Positions 8,437 through 19,658 of a stretch of DNA of 64,000 nt are shown piece after piece. Numbering within the stretch: the stretch's first letter is position 1; each line of letters begins with the position of its first letter. The position numbers and the translations under genes were made by a program. Origin of the DNA: Linnemannia hyalina (Eukaryota > Mortierellomycota > Mortierellomycetes > Mortierellales > Mortierellaceae); the NCBI GenBank assembly GCA_019671135.1, contig JAHRHY010000019.1:310001-374000 (forward strand), given 5' to 3'. The notes below the pieces were generated by a model. That model made no database searches, was not told the DNA's origin, and was given only the letters and a program-made list of their open reading frames with translations.

Positions 8437-8850
8437 GGGGGTTGTTCTCGGTCTGATAGACTCAGGCCTCACTATGAACAAACACGGTCGCTGGTGGCTG
8501 TCGCCCAATCAGAACAGCAGGCAGACTTTGCCGTCAGTCGTAGTAATGGCAGGCTGTTTCTGCAACCGTGTCCCACCCAAAGCTCTACGGGACCACATGG
8601 AGCCAAGCCCTCTGCGGACCATGCCCGAATCAATCGGGCTCAGACTGCCTTTGAAGTTCAAGTCCCCAACTCCTGATGCGGGGTCTTCTTTATTGATACA
8701 AGAACAAGAGTGAACTTGCTGCTCCACAGCCATCCAGGGGTCACTGGATGGACGGGTGCGTGTTTTAAAAGCTGTTCCGCGCGAGTGGTCCTCTGGAATT
8801 CAGACTGGGCGGGCGTTCTTGGTCTGCCCTTCAGATCCGGACCGACCCCC
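8437..8850 (+). repeat. Right 414-bp direct repeat of the mobile element
   Basis: Second copy of the terminal direct repeat, same orientation as 71-484 with one observed substitution. After CCCCC at 8846-8850 the sequence switches to unrelated host DNA leading into the peptidase array. Confidence 0.85.
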
Positions 8851-9214
8851 GAGAGCGAAATACAAACGAGTACAACAATCTAGCCCATGCACACAAGGTG
8901 CGATCTGTCAACAAATAGAAAATTTCAACTTTAAATTTTTCTTTCTTTCTAGATGCGAGAGAGTCATTCATCCTTTCTTTGTTTTCTTCTTCCAATGCCA
9001 CTTTTTTTTCCCGCGGATATTTTTTCCTCGGAGACGCAGATACAAAAGTCAAGCCTAGGCACTACCATGGATCAAGGACCAACGTGAGGATAAAAGGATG
9101 TCTTTGTAAAGGTAGGTCTTTGGTACTTGTATAAAAATTTGACTATGGGATGGCAAAACCCCCCAAAAAAAAAAAAAAAAAAAAAAAAAAACACGGTTGC
9201 ACAAACACCACACA
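8851..9214 (+). promoter_or_regulatory. Upstream region of peptidase copy 1
   Basis: Contains a TATA box (TATAAAAA, 9130-9137) about 80 bp before the ATG of copy 1. An uninterrupted run of about 27 adenines (about 9165-9191) follows. CT-rich sequence at about 8938-9030 is typical of fungal promoters. Confidence 0.55.
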
Positions 9215-11451
9215 ATGACCTTGCTCCTCAGTCAAATCTTGTTAGCCTCTTTCGCTGCTCTGGTTGCCTTCAGCAATGCCACCCCATCCTCCTCTATATC
9301 TGTGACTATTAACCTCACTTCCACCACCCATGGGTGTGCTCATTCCAGCAACCTTACCGCCACTACTGACCCTTGCAGTATCCTCGCTCATATCAATCCC
9401 AAAGCTGTCAAATACAACCATGTCGTCAACTGCTACAACGCCATCCCTTTTGATAATGTTCGAGCTGCTGCTACCCTCACTGCCATGATCATTATCTTTC
9501 GAGACTATTATGTCTTTACTGACGATGCCCTTTCTCCGACTGCTACCCTACCATTTGCGAACGCCCCACATGATATTCTTGGAGAGCTGGAGAAGATTGG
9601 TCGGAAAAAGTATACCAGCGACTACCAGTTCCATAAGGATATGCTTGTTGCTATCACTGGTCTGCACGATGGTCATGCTGCGTACCAGAGTAAGTAGTAT
9701 TAATGCACCTCGGGCTTATATTTGTTTCAAGAAAAAAAAACGATGGGATCGATCGTTGACTTTTTAATGCTTGCTATTATTTCCCCTTTCTAGTCAGCTG
9801 TTACAGGTCTTATCACTTTGCTCAGCACATTGCTCTCTACGCCCCTGTTGTTGATGGTCATCAGGCAATTATCTTCGAATACCGAGATACCAATTTTTTT
9901 AGTTGATACTACCTGCACATTGCACCATACATCGCGCTCATACTTCCTACTTCTAACTCGCCATGCATTTTATTTAGTTTGTCCATGTGTACGTCGATTC
10001 AGTCAAGCGCGGCTATTAAGACTGCATAGTCGAGACTATCAATGGCGAGGACGCTCTCACCCACTCCACACCTACGCCAGAGACATTCAAGGACGATCCC
10101 ATGACCCCAACGCCCGTCTCAACTTCATGCTCGCCTCACAGACTTACAACATCGCCAGTCGGAAATTTACTCTCTCACCTGGTGATTTTGCTTTCCGTGA
10201 GACTATTCCCAAAACCCCATACCTTGACTACCAACTCAAGTGCGGCAACTCGACGGAACCTATTTTGCTCCGAGATGAGTGGCGGATCTTTCCTAAAGTC
10301 GTACCTGCTTTCATGGACGCTGCCTCCTTTTTTCAGAACGTTTGTCTTGTCCCACCTGAGACCGATGGTGATGATGCTCGTCCAGCTGTGGGTGGTATTG
10401 TCCTCCTCCGCCGCAAATTTGACCCCGTCCCTCAGATCAAGATGCATGACGAGGGCGAACCCATGCCTGACCCCTTTATCCTTCCACCACCTCCACCTAC
10501 TATCAAAGAGTTCCCTGGCGCAGAAACCCTCGTCACCGGCAATGCTACAGTTTTCTTTCACCTCAAGGATCGACCCGACACTGGAGTTCTTGTCTGCCAC
10601 ACCTTCTTACCCAGCGACATCGATGCAGAAAAAGATTTCATCCTTGCAGGATTGAGAGCCTTCCACCTACACAACGTGACCAACATTGTCCTCGATTTCC
10701 AGGGCAACACTGGTGGATCGATCGAATTAGCTACTTTCATGGTCTAAATGCTTTTCCCCAACAAGCAGCCACTCGACTTTGTCTTCACTTCTGACATGCG
10801 CGTGTCCAAGTCACTCCAGAGGCTGGCCAAGCGGAGTTATGGTATAGCCGACTATGGATTCTTCAAGCCCATGACTTTATCAATTTTTCCAACGGTTCCG
10901 CGCACTACGAAAACAACGACCTCTTCACCAAGCCCATCGTCTCCATGCGCAATGGTCGCCGAAACCTCTGGACTGAAAAGACTGCCTTTGTGTACACACC
11001 CCTCACCGCAGAACAACAAGCCACTATCGCCGAGTTTCCCTGGACGGTCATGGCTGAGAATATTCGCCTCTTGACCGATGGTCGCTGCGGATCAGTCTGT
11101 GGCATGGCGGGATACTTTTACACCACAGAGCATAATGTTGAGTCGCATACCATCGGTGGCACATTCGGTGAGGACCTATCCATGTTCTCCTTTGCTGGCG
11201 CCTCGGTCCTCCGGCTTTCCGAGATACAAGACTTCTACAGCTCTGCAAATCTGACAAGTTCCATGTCCGACCTGCCCTACCAGAGCATCGTGACCTTCTC
11301 GTGGTTGGAGTTGTATGGCAAAGGGCGTACCATTCCACTTGAATATGATGCACAGTTGTATCGGCCCAAGCGTAGATTGAATTTTACACCCACGAATGCC
11401 CGTAGTAGAGAAGTCCTTTGGAAGGAGGTTGCTGCTGGGTCTTGGAAGTAA
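9215..11451 (+). pseudogene. S41-type secreted peptidase, copy 1 (decayed)
   Basis: Exons as in copy 2: 9215-9689, 9794-9864 and from 9978. The first exon encodes a signal peptide (MTLLLSQILLASFAALVAF...) and the LHDGHAAY motif with the expected catalytic histidine. The last exon is broken by an in-frame TAA at 10017-10019 (GGC TAT TAA GAC, against GGA TAT GAT GAC in copy 2). A one-base loss follows near 10055-10062, then a second TAA at 10745-10747 replacing CAG, and another frameshift near 10866-10880. The 3' part still reads cleanly and holds DGRCGSVCGM and the FSFAGASV block. Its second intron, like that of copy 2, starts with GC. It is most similar to copy 2. Confidence 0.85.
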
Positions 11452-12845
11452 GTATTCGCAGAAGTACCACATTTTTTTATATATATCTAGACTTTATGTC
11501 TTTTACATATCATTTGTAGATGCAGGTTTTTTTTCCCTAATCGAAATATAGTCACCTTCTTTACAATTCGACAAAAAACCACGCCTGTGCATGCTTGGTT
11601 CAATGAGTAAGAAACAAAGAAGGAAATGACAAAAAGATATCGCTAGGCCTAACTCTCGTTGAGACATTTCCAAAAATGCATGTCTGTGATGGCTGTGAAT
11701 GGCTCTTTGGACCACTTCAGCAGACTGATCCTTGACGCGACAAAAAAGGAATCGTTCAGGAACGGAGATGTCTTTTCGCGTCTAATTGGCTGTTGATGGA
11801 CTGGAAAAAAATTTAATCAAGCAAAATCATCCGTACCTGATTCCCTCTTATTTGCCGTTTCTATTATCGATCTTTTTCACTTCTCTTTTCTACTTCTTCC
11901 AGTCTCCTCGGACAAGAACGACCTCTGCATTTCGTTGGGTGCGTAAAAAAATATTGTTCATTCATGCCGCCCTTCACCACAAAGAAATTAAAAAAGCAGT
12001 CACTCCTACAGAAAAAGGTAAAGAGGCCAAGAAGAAAAGTTGAGGTGGAGCTAAAATAGAAAAGGTTCCACCGCCTCACCCAAGCCCGGTCCGTCTGTTG
12101 CATTCTATTCCTCCCCTCTCACCCCTTTCTGCCCTAGTTCTTCTATTTTACGCGGAATCATTACCCTTCTATCCTTACCGTTGCCATTATCAACTGCACC
12201 ACCAATTGACAAAAGACAACAATATAACCCGACAATGTGGTGTCACGAAAATAGAAATGGCATCGAAAGAAAAGAATCGTGGATAGAGGGAACTTTGTGT
12301 TAGTATGAAGGGCTGAGCGAAACAAAGAATTATCATTCTATAAAAGAATATTCGGGCACCTTCTGGCAACTACGATATGCCCTCTCCTTCCCCATTTTTC
12401 CTACTAAGCCCCCTGTGTGATAATTTATTGGGCTTGTTTTACATGAAGTGCAAAAATACCATTAATTTTGCACTGCCACCAGCAACGAAGCTGAAAGACA
12501 CGTCTCTTCGTTTTCTTCTTTTTTCCTTCCCCCTAGTGTGCACGTCCACATGTACGACCAATGATGCCGTGCGTCGCCTTGGGTTTTGAGAGCCCAGAGC
12601 GCCTGGTCGTGAGGTAAGAGTTGACTCTGGAGAAGAAAAATGGTAATCGCCGTTTTGGTTATCAGGCGTGGCTATGCCTCAGGAATTCGTATAAATATTC
12701 GACCGTTGACCCCTCGGAAGAGTTCATCACAACCAACAAACACAGCAACTAAGCAACTAAGCAAGGCATTCCTCTTTACCTCAATCTACTATTACGTTAT
12801 TACATATCACCAACAACAAAAAAAAAACACATACACGAAATCACA
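11452..12845. other. Spacer between peptidase copies 1 and 2, with promoter of copy 2
   Basis: About 1.4 kb without a supported gene. The 3' end holds a TATA box (TATAAATA, 12690-12697) about 150 bp before the ATG of copy 2 and a CA/AC-rich leader ending CACAATGG. The rest is AT-rich, with only short random frames. Confidence 0.6.
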
Positions 12846-15079
12846 ATGGTCCTCCTTCACAGTCTGATCTTGTCTGCTTCTGTCGCTGCTCTTGCAGTTC
12901 TCAGCAATGCAGCCCCTACCCCTTCCGACTCTATGACCATCAAGCCCACTCCCACCGCCCACCGCGAGCCTACTCCTACGGCAACCACCGAGCCCAACCC
13001 TGGCCACCCTCATGCCCACACTGACGCATGTGGTGTCCTCGCAAGCACAAACTACACAGAGTTGAAGTACAAGCACGTCGTCGACTGTTACAACTCCATT
13101 CCCTTCGACAGCGCTCAGGCTGCTACCGCCCTCTCTACCGTGCTTACTATCTTCAAGGATTACTATGTGTTTACCGATTCCGCTCTCGCTCGCACTGTAC
13201 CTGAGCCTTTTGCCGATGCTCCTTATGATATTGTCGGAGAGCTTGAGAAGATTGGTCGCAGGAAGTATACCAGTGATTACAAGTTCCATAACGATATCCT
13301 TGAAGCTGTCACTGGGCTCGGTGATGGTCATGCTGACTACCAAAGTATGTACTTGGTGACACATAAATGCCTGCTTGCGACTTTTCTGTGCAAAATAATG
13401 TTGGAGTCGACTACTAACATCTTTTTTATCTTTCTACTTTTTCTTGGTGTCTTCTAGTCAACTGCTACCAATCCTTCGCTTTTGTCCAGAACCTTTACCT
13501 CTATGCTCCTGTCGTCGACGGTGAACAGGCAAGTGCTATTCCACTATTAGTTCTCTACTCCATGCCATCTAAGCACAGCCAATTTTTTCGCAAGCCCACA
13601 GAAAGAGCTAACACCATTTCTTCATTCCTCTCTTGCTTATAGTCTGTTCGGGTCTACCTCGACAAGGCCAAACGCGGATATGATGACTGCATCGTCGAAA
13701 CCATCAACGGCGAAGATGCACTCTCTTACCTCCGAACCTACGCCAGAGATGTCTTTGGTGTCTCCCACGACCCCAATGCCCGCCTCAACTTTATGTTGGC
13801 CTCGCAGTCCTACGACACTGCCAGCGGTCTCTTCACTGACTACCCAGGCGGATTTTCTCAGCGCTTCACTGTTCCTCAGGGCCCTTATCTTGACTACCGA
13901 CTCAAGTGCCCCCACAAGGCCGACACCACCGAACTTCGTGAGGAGTGGCGCGTTCTCCCTCAGATCAAGGCTTCCTATACAGATGCAGCCTCGTACGTTG
14001 CAAACATCTGTATGGAGCCTCCTGTGACTATTGGGCCTCCTGCTGAAAGTGGCCCTCTCCGTCGCAGAAATGAGCCCGTCCACCGTATCACCAAACGTGC
14101 CGAGCTCGAGCCTACCCCTCCTCCTATCGGTCCCCAGTTCCCTGGTGCTGATGTCCTCGTCACCGGCAACGCCACTGTCTTCTACCATCTCAAGAATCAG
14201 CCCAACACCGGGGTTTTAGTCTGCTACACTTTCGACCCCAGCGATGACGCAGCAGAGAAGGATGTTATTCTTGCGGGATTGAAAGCCTTCCATGCCCACA
14301 ACGTGACCAACATCCTTGTCGATTTCCAGGGTAACACCGGTGGATCAGTTGATCTGTCTGCTTTCCTAGTCCAGATGCTGTTCCCCAACAAGAACCCACT
14401 TGACGCTGCCTTCCCATGTGACATGCGTGTTTCCAAGCCCCTCCAGAACCTCGCCAAGTTGAGCTACGGCATCTCCGACTCTAGTTTCTTCGACGCCCAC
14501 GAATACATCAACTTCTCCAACGGAACTGCAGTCTACGAGAATAACGACCTCTTCGACAAGCCTGTCACCCTAAACCGTAACGGCCGCCGCAGCCTCTGGA
14601 CCGAAATAACTACCCTTAAATTTCCACCCATAGAAAGCAAGCACATTACCCCTGTCGCCTCCTTCCCCTGGACCGCAAATCCTGAAAACATCCGCATCCT
14701 CACTGACGGCCGCTGTGGGTCCGCCTGCGGCATGGCCGCTTACTTTTGGACAGCCCTTCACGACGTCGCCGCCTACGCCATCGGTGGTACCCACGGCGAA
14801 GACCTGTCCATGTTCTCCTTTGCCGGCGCTTCCGTCATGGAGTTCTCCGCACTCCAGGACTTCTACAAGTCTGCTGACTTGATCAGTCCATTGACCGGCT
14901 TGCCCTACAAAAACAAGATTACTTTCCCATGGTTGGAGATGTATGGCCATGGACGTACGACTCCTTTGGAGTATGATGCAGAGCTGTACCGCCCTAGGCA
15001 TAGGTTGGGGTTCACGCCCAAAAATGCGCGTAGCCGGGAGGTATTGTGGAAGGAGGTGGCTGCTGCTGCTTGGAAGTAA
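12846..15079 (+). CDS. Secreted S41-family (CPAF/ustP-like) serine peptidase, copy 2 (intact)
   Basis: Exons 12846-13344, 13458-13528 and 13643-15079 give 668 aa. The signal peptide is MVLLHSLILSASVAALAVLSNAAP, followed by a Pro/Thr-rich spacer. H162 in GDGHADY and S550 in DGRCGSACGM are the expected catalytic His and Ser of fungal S41 peptidases. NVTNILVDFQGNTGGS, MFSFAGASV and a C-terminal PLEYDAELYRP block are conserved in all five copies. The second intron has a GC-AG boundary (CAG|GCAAGT...TTATAG); the first is GT-AG. It is probably secreted and cleaves peptides or proteins outside the cell; the substrate is unknown. It has its own TATA box. The unbroken frame, unlike its neighbours on both sides, suggests selection. 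Confidence 0.85.
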
Positions 15080-15903
15080 GGTTGATATCCTATGGTGTGG
15101 AGGGAAGTCATTTTGTTATTTACTTGCGCCAGATATATGTTGTATTATATCCTTTTTATTTATCTTCAATAAATACATACTCGAGCAAAGCTCTTTCTTA
15201 TCAACAACAAAGATAACAAGGTTGAGGAGTTGAGTGAGTAATGATAACTGAATGAGAACTTGGGCCGGTTGTAGTAGAAGTATCGAGCGAGATGCTGAGA
15301 TAGTAGCATCTTCTAGCTACATGTTGATTTTCCCAAATGGAAAAAAAAAGAGAACTTAGCGAAAGGTTGGCGGCACGACGAGGTTCATTTACGTACTCGC
15401 GAGTATACAAACAGCCTGAAGAGTAGACGTCGACGCCCAATGTGGAGAACAGAAATTAGTTCTCCACGCTGCACTATTCCTTGCCAGTCATAAAAGACAG
15501 AAAGAAGGTGCATGTGAAGCAAGGCTCTCAAGGAATGACAACCAGCCCAATTGCTTATTTCAAGCGTCAAAATAAACCGACAATGATCGCGGGTGGGGGG
15601 GGGGGGCTGTACAACAACCCCGTAGCCTAATCTCCCAAAAATAACCTTCTTTCGTGTCGCAGGTTACTGCTTTGTGAGATTAGAAAGAGGGCTGGTCTGA
15701 AAAAACACAACCAGCCTTGCTTGGCTGATTGGCCCTTTCGTGTTGTCCATGTTAGTACCACATGAGGGTACAAGAACTTTGATAAATAGCGGACTCTGGC
15801 CCCCCAAACATAGCGTATCATTACCAACAACAACAAACAAAAAGCTCCAAAAAAAAGAATTAACGGTCACATTTACACAGCGTATATCATCCCTCCTTTC
15901 ATC
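15080..15903. other. Spacer between peptidase copies 2 and 3, with promoter of copy 3
   Basis: No supported gene. It holds AATAAA in TTCAATAAATAC (about 15165-15176), a likely poly(A) signal for copy 2. A run of about 12 G is at 15595-15606. A TATA-like GATAAATAG at about 15780-15788 lies some 115 bp before the copy 3 start. Confidence 0.6.
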
Positions 15904-17914
15904 ATGGCCCCCATTTTCAAGCCGATCTTGTCAGCGTCCCTCGCCACCCTGGCGTTCACACACGCTGCCCCAGCCCACGCCCCACCGACCCACGCCGATG
16001 CTTGCGGCATCATCAGAGGACTCAACGCCACAGCTATCACATGCAAGCATGTCGTCGACCTCTACAGCGCCATTCCCTTCGACAACAACCTGGCCAGCAC
16101 CACCCTCTCAACCATGCTCACCCTCTTCAAGGACTTCTACGTCTTCACTGACTCTGCCCTCTCCCCAACCGCCACCAGACCCTTCAGCGACGACCCCGTC
16201 GACATTATCGCGAAAATGGAAAAGTTTGGTCGTACGCGGTATACCAGTGACTACCAGTTCCACACCGATATCCACAATGCCGTTAACAGTCTGCGAGATG
16301 CTCACACGGCCTACTACAATAAGCTATAGCTTGTGTGTGTGCATGTGTGTATCCAGAAGATATGAGGAACTACTCTGTGTATTTTTTCCTCACACCTGCA
16401 TAATTTTTTTTAACCATTTTTGTCTTGTATAGTTGACTGCTACCTGTCATACTCCTTCGTCCAGAAGCTCTCCCTCTACGCTCCCGTCGTTGATGGCAAA
16501 CAGGTACGTAAATCCTTCAGTAGCATGTACTTTGACACTCATGAGTGGCATTGACGCTCGACTGTACTGTCAACATAATCAACGGTCAGGACGCTCTCAC
16601 CTACCTCAAAAGTTATGCCCGAGATGTCATCGGCCGCTCTCACGACCCCAACGCCCGTCTCAACTCTCTTCTCGCAACTCTAGGCTTTGAAAAGGAGAAA
16701 GGAATTTTTACTGAAAACCTTGGTGGTTTTGCCCTGCGAATGACAGTCCCCGAGGCACCTTACGTCGACTACCAGCTCCAGTGCCCTCACTTGACCCAGC
16801 CCGTCAACCTCCGTGATGAGTGGGATATCTTTCCTTGGACTAAAGCTACCTTTCACCTACCGAGACCGCCCCTGCATCATCCCAGAACAGTGCACAGGAC
16901 AAGATTCTGTTCAAGCCTATTCCCCAGATTATTAAACGTGCCGAGTCCGAGCCCGAAACCGTCACTCCTGGTCACCAGTACTCTGGCGCTAAGCAGCTTC
17001 TTGCCGGTAATGCCACCGTCTTTTACCATCTCAAGGATCGGCCCGACACCGGAGTCGTGGTATGTCATACCTTCCACGTTGAGGAAGAAGAGCGGGATGT
17101 TATGATGGAGGGATTGGAGGCATTCAACAGACGCAATGTCACCAACATCATTGTCGACCTTCAGGGAAACACTGGTGGATATGCCAACTACGCTGCCTTC
17201 CTGCCCGACATCTTGTTCCCCAGCTCCCACTATCTGCCAGGCAGCCTCACATCTGATCTCCGCGTCAGCAAGTCCGTCCAGCAGATCTCAGCAAAGGGAT
17301 ACAACAACTCACAGTCTGGATTTTTTGACGCCAGCTCTTTTATCAACATGAACAACGGCTCCTCCGTCTACCAGAACAACGACCTCTTCGACAAACCCGT
17401 CACCATCACCCGTAACGGTCGCACCAACCTCTGGACCGAAAAGACGCAACCGTACTCGACCGAAGCACCAGCCAACTACTTTGCTGACGCAGTTCCTTTC
17501 CCCTGGTCGGACAAGGTCAACAACATCCGCGTCTTGACCGATGGTCTCTGCGGATCTGCCTGTGCCATGTCTGCATACTATTTCGCTCACCGCTACAATG
17601 TCCCTACATACTCTACCGGTGGTACCCATGGAGAAGACCTATCCATGTTTTCGTTTGCTGGCGCGTCAGTGGCTGAGTTGGGCAAAGTCCAGAATTGGTA
17701 CAAGACGTCCAACATGACTTGCCCCATGGCGGAGATCCCCTACAGGAGTACGATTACCTTCTCTTGGTTGGAGACGTATGGTGAGGGACGATCCACGCCT
17801 CTGGAGTATGATGCTGAGCTGTACTGGCCTACTTATCGTCTTGATTATACGCCTGCTAACGCTCATAGTCGGGAAGCGATGTGGAAGGATGTTGCTGCTG
17901 CTTCGTGGAAGTAG
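15904..17914 (+). pseudogene. S41-type secreted peptidase, copy 3 (decayed)
   Basis: First exon 15904-16318 encodes a signal peptide (MAPIFKPILSASLATLAF) and LRDAHTAYY. The conserved splice donor is lost: where the other copies have GT, position 16319-16320 is AT, and read-through hits TAG at 16327. The 71-nt exon (16433-16503) and its GT donor are intact. The start of the last exon is out of frame near 16540-16560, and a deletion with frameshift lies near 16850-16860. From about 16870 the frame is open to the stop with DGLCGSACAM, MFSFAGASV and PLEYDAELY. Because the 3' half is clean, decay may be fairly recent. A truncated product starting at an internal ATG is possible but would lack a signal peptide. 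Confidence 0.8.
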
Positions 17915-19658
17915 TTGACATTTTTATTTTATTTTATTTAGATTAGAGGGTGGCATGTGCAGTACCACAGTGTAGTAAAAAAAAAAACTTTGTTCCGAAA
18001 CGAATCAATTGATGGCGTATTGGTACTTCCATTTCACATAGATTTTGTTTAATCTTTTGTTTCTACATCAAGGGATGAGTGATCAGAAACCTACGACGGC
18101 GGCAAGAAAAGTGATGTCAATAGTCTCACTTGGTGATTATTGTCAGATCCAGGGAAAATTAGGACTGGGACATTGACCAGAAGAAATTAGATAGCGAACG
18201 ACCATCCTCACTTCTCCAAGCCAACCTACCTACGAACCCCAACGCCCTCTACATATACCCTTGTAAAGTGGCATGATATTTTTATTAGTTATCCTCCTAG
18301 AGTGTCAAAGTCCACATACGTTTGTCAGCGCACTACCTCTTAGAACGCCGATGTGAGCTTTCGAAGAGACACAACCTTCTCATATGCATTTTTTTTTTGG
18401 TTGTGAACACGGTTCCTCATTGTACTTGGTTTGTGGCGTAAGAACATGAAGAATAAGCAAAGATGACGAGGAGAAAAGTGGGCAGATGGATGGTCTATGA
18501 AGGAGAGCGAATGAATGCAATTTGGCGACACTATTCTGGGGTGAGTAGTGAACAACAATAAGCGAAGACACAAGGCAAAGGTTGAGGCACGACTGTCATC
18601 TCGTCTTGGTGTCTGGGCAGAGTCGAGTGTACGTAGCTGTTCTTCAAGAAAAAACTGGCCTCCAATCGGACGAGACCCAATGATCGAGTCCAAGAAAAAC
18701 AAAGAAAATGGAGTCGCTCATGGTTCAGTTCAATGTTTGTGGGAAACAAGCATTAGTATATATCTTTTTTGTTAGCACTTTATGTTGTCATTATATTTGC
18801 TAAGGAACGCCGTACATGCTCTTGTTTTAGTACTTTAACCAGACATCAAGCGTTCCCTCTCTCTCTCTCTGCCCTTTCACAGGAATGAACGTTTCATTAC
18901 AAGAAAAAAAAAGCGCCAATTCCGTACCCCAAAGAAATACCCAGATGAAAGATATCCTGGAGAATTAAATTCTCTTCCCTTTATCTCTCATTGGTCTCTT
19001 TGCTCTCCTGAGAAATGGTGGCTACAGCGGGTTCCAAAGAATAACTTTCTCTTTGTCCAGTGACACAATTTTACCTTACTAGGAGTATATGCCTCAGCCC
19101 ACCTGGCCGTTCAACAAAAAATCTTTTTTTAGTCTCCTCAAATCGATACCATTGTAATTGCTCACACCGTCCCTTGCATAAAATAAACGACATGGGTCTG
19201 GTTACAAACAAACAAATGACACCCTCCAAAAGAGTGGGAGCAATAATTGTAGAATCCTGGGCTAGCTAGGGTCCTCATTATTTCATTTGCTGAGAACCTG
19301 TTGGGTACCCCATCTGCGATTAATTTTGTTACGCCGAGGCTTCGTGGAGTGGGCTGTGAAAACGACATTTTCTATCTTGGAGTTGGAAGGTATCAAAAAA
19401 AAAGCGTACGGCTGTAGCATTGATGTTAAAAAAATTGCGACGGTCTATTGATGTAGTTATTATCTTGTTGAGAATGAAGACAAGCCTACAGATGTTTTGT
19501 TTTTATACAAAAGAAGACAGGGTTTGGAGGGAAAGAAGAAAAAAAAACAAGCAACTCTACTTTTCTCCACTCTATTATACCCTCACCAATATACACTCCT
19601 CTACAATCCGCCTAGATACCAAAAATAATAATAATATACCTTCTCCTGCCATTTAAAC
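17915..19658. other. Long spacer between peptidase copies 3 and 4
   Basis: About 1.7 kb with no supported gene. A CT tract is near 18850-18870 and a weak TATATAT element at about 18755. The last 100 bp before copy 4 hold CTATTATACCC and an AAATAATAATAATATACC leader. Short frames here have no protein-like pattern. Confidence 0.5.

Larger units (their letters stand above)
71..8850. mobile_element. Composite mobile element with 414-bp direct repeats, transposase, CRN and primase-helicase
   Basis: Two 414-bp direct repeats (71-484 and 8437-8850, offset 8366 bp) bound a block of four genes. In order these are a DDE transposase with chromodomain (-), a coiled-coil protein (-), a Crinkler nuclease-like protein (-) and a primase-helicase (+). 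The repeats differ at only one base that I could find (103 versus 8469), so they were recently copied or homogenised. Each repeat starts with GGGGGTTG and ends with CGACCCCC, an imperfect inverted terminus. No clear target-site duplication is visible: the left flank ends GAGGGAG and the right flank begins GAGAGCG, which is at most a 3-bp match. Three copies of one hairpin lie inside. The genes carry spliceosomal introns and AATAAA signals, so this is a eukaryotic element. Transposition and replication functions are inferred from protein motifs. The whole may be one transposon with long direct termini or an insert between two copies of a smaller element. Confidence 0.75.

Noticed and set aside
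71..8850. Interpretation as an LTR retrotransposon
   Set aside because: No reverse transcriptase, integrase of retroviral type, protease or primer-binding site is present; the coding content is DDE transposase and primase-helicase.
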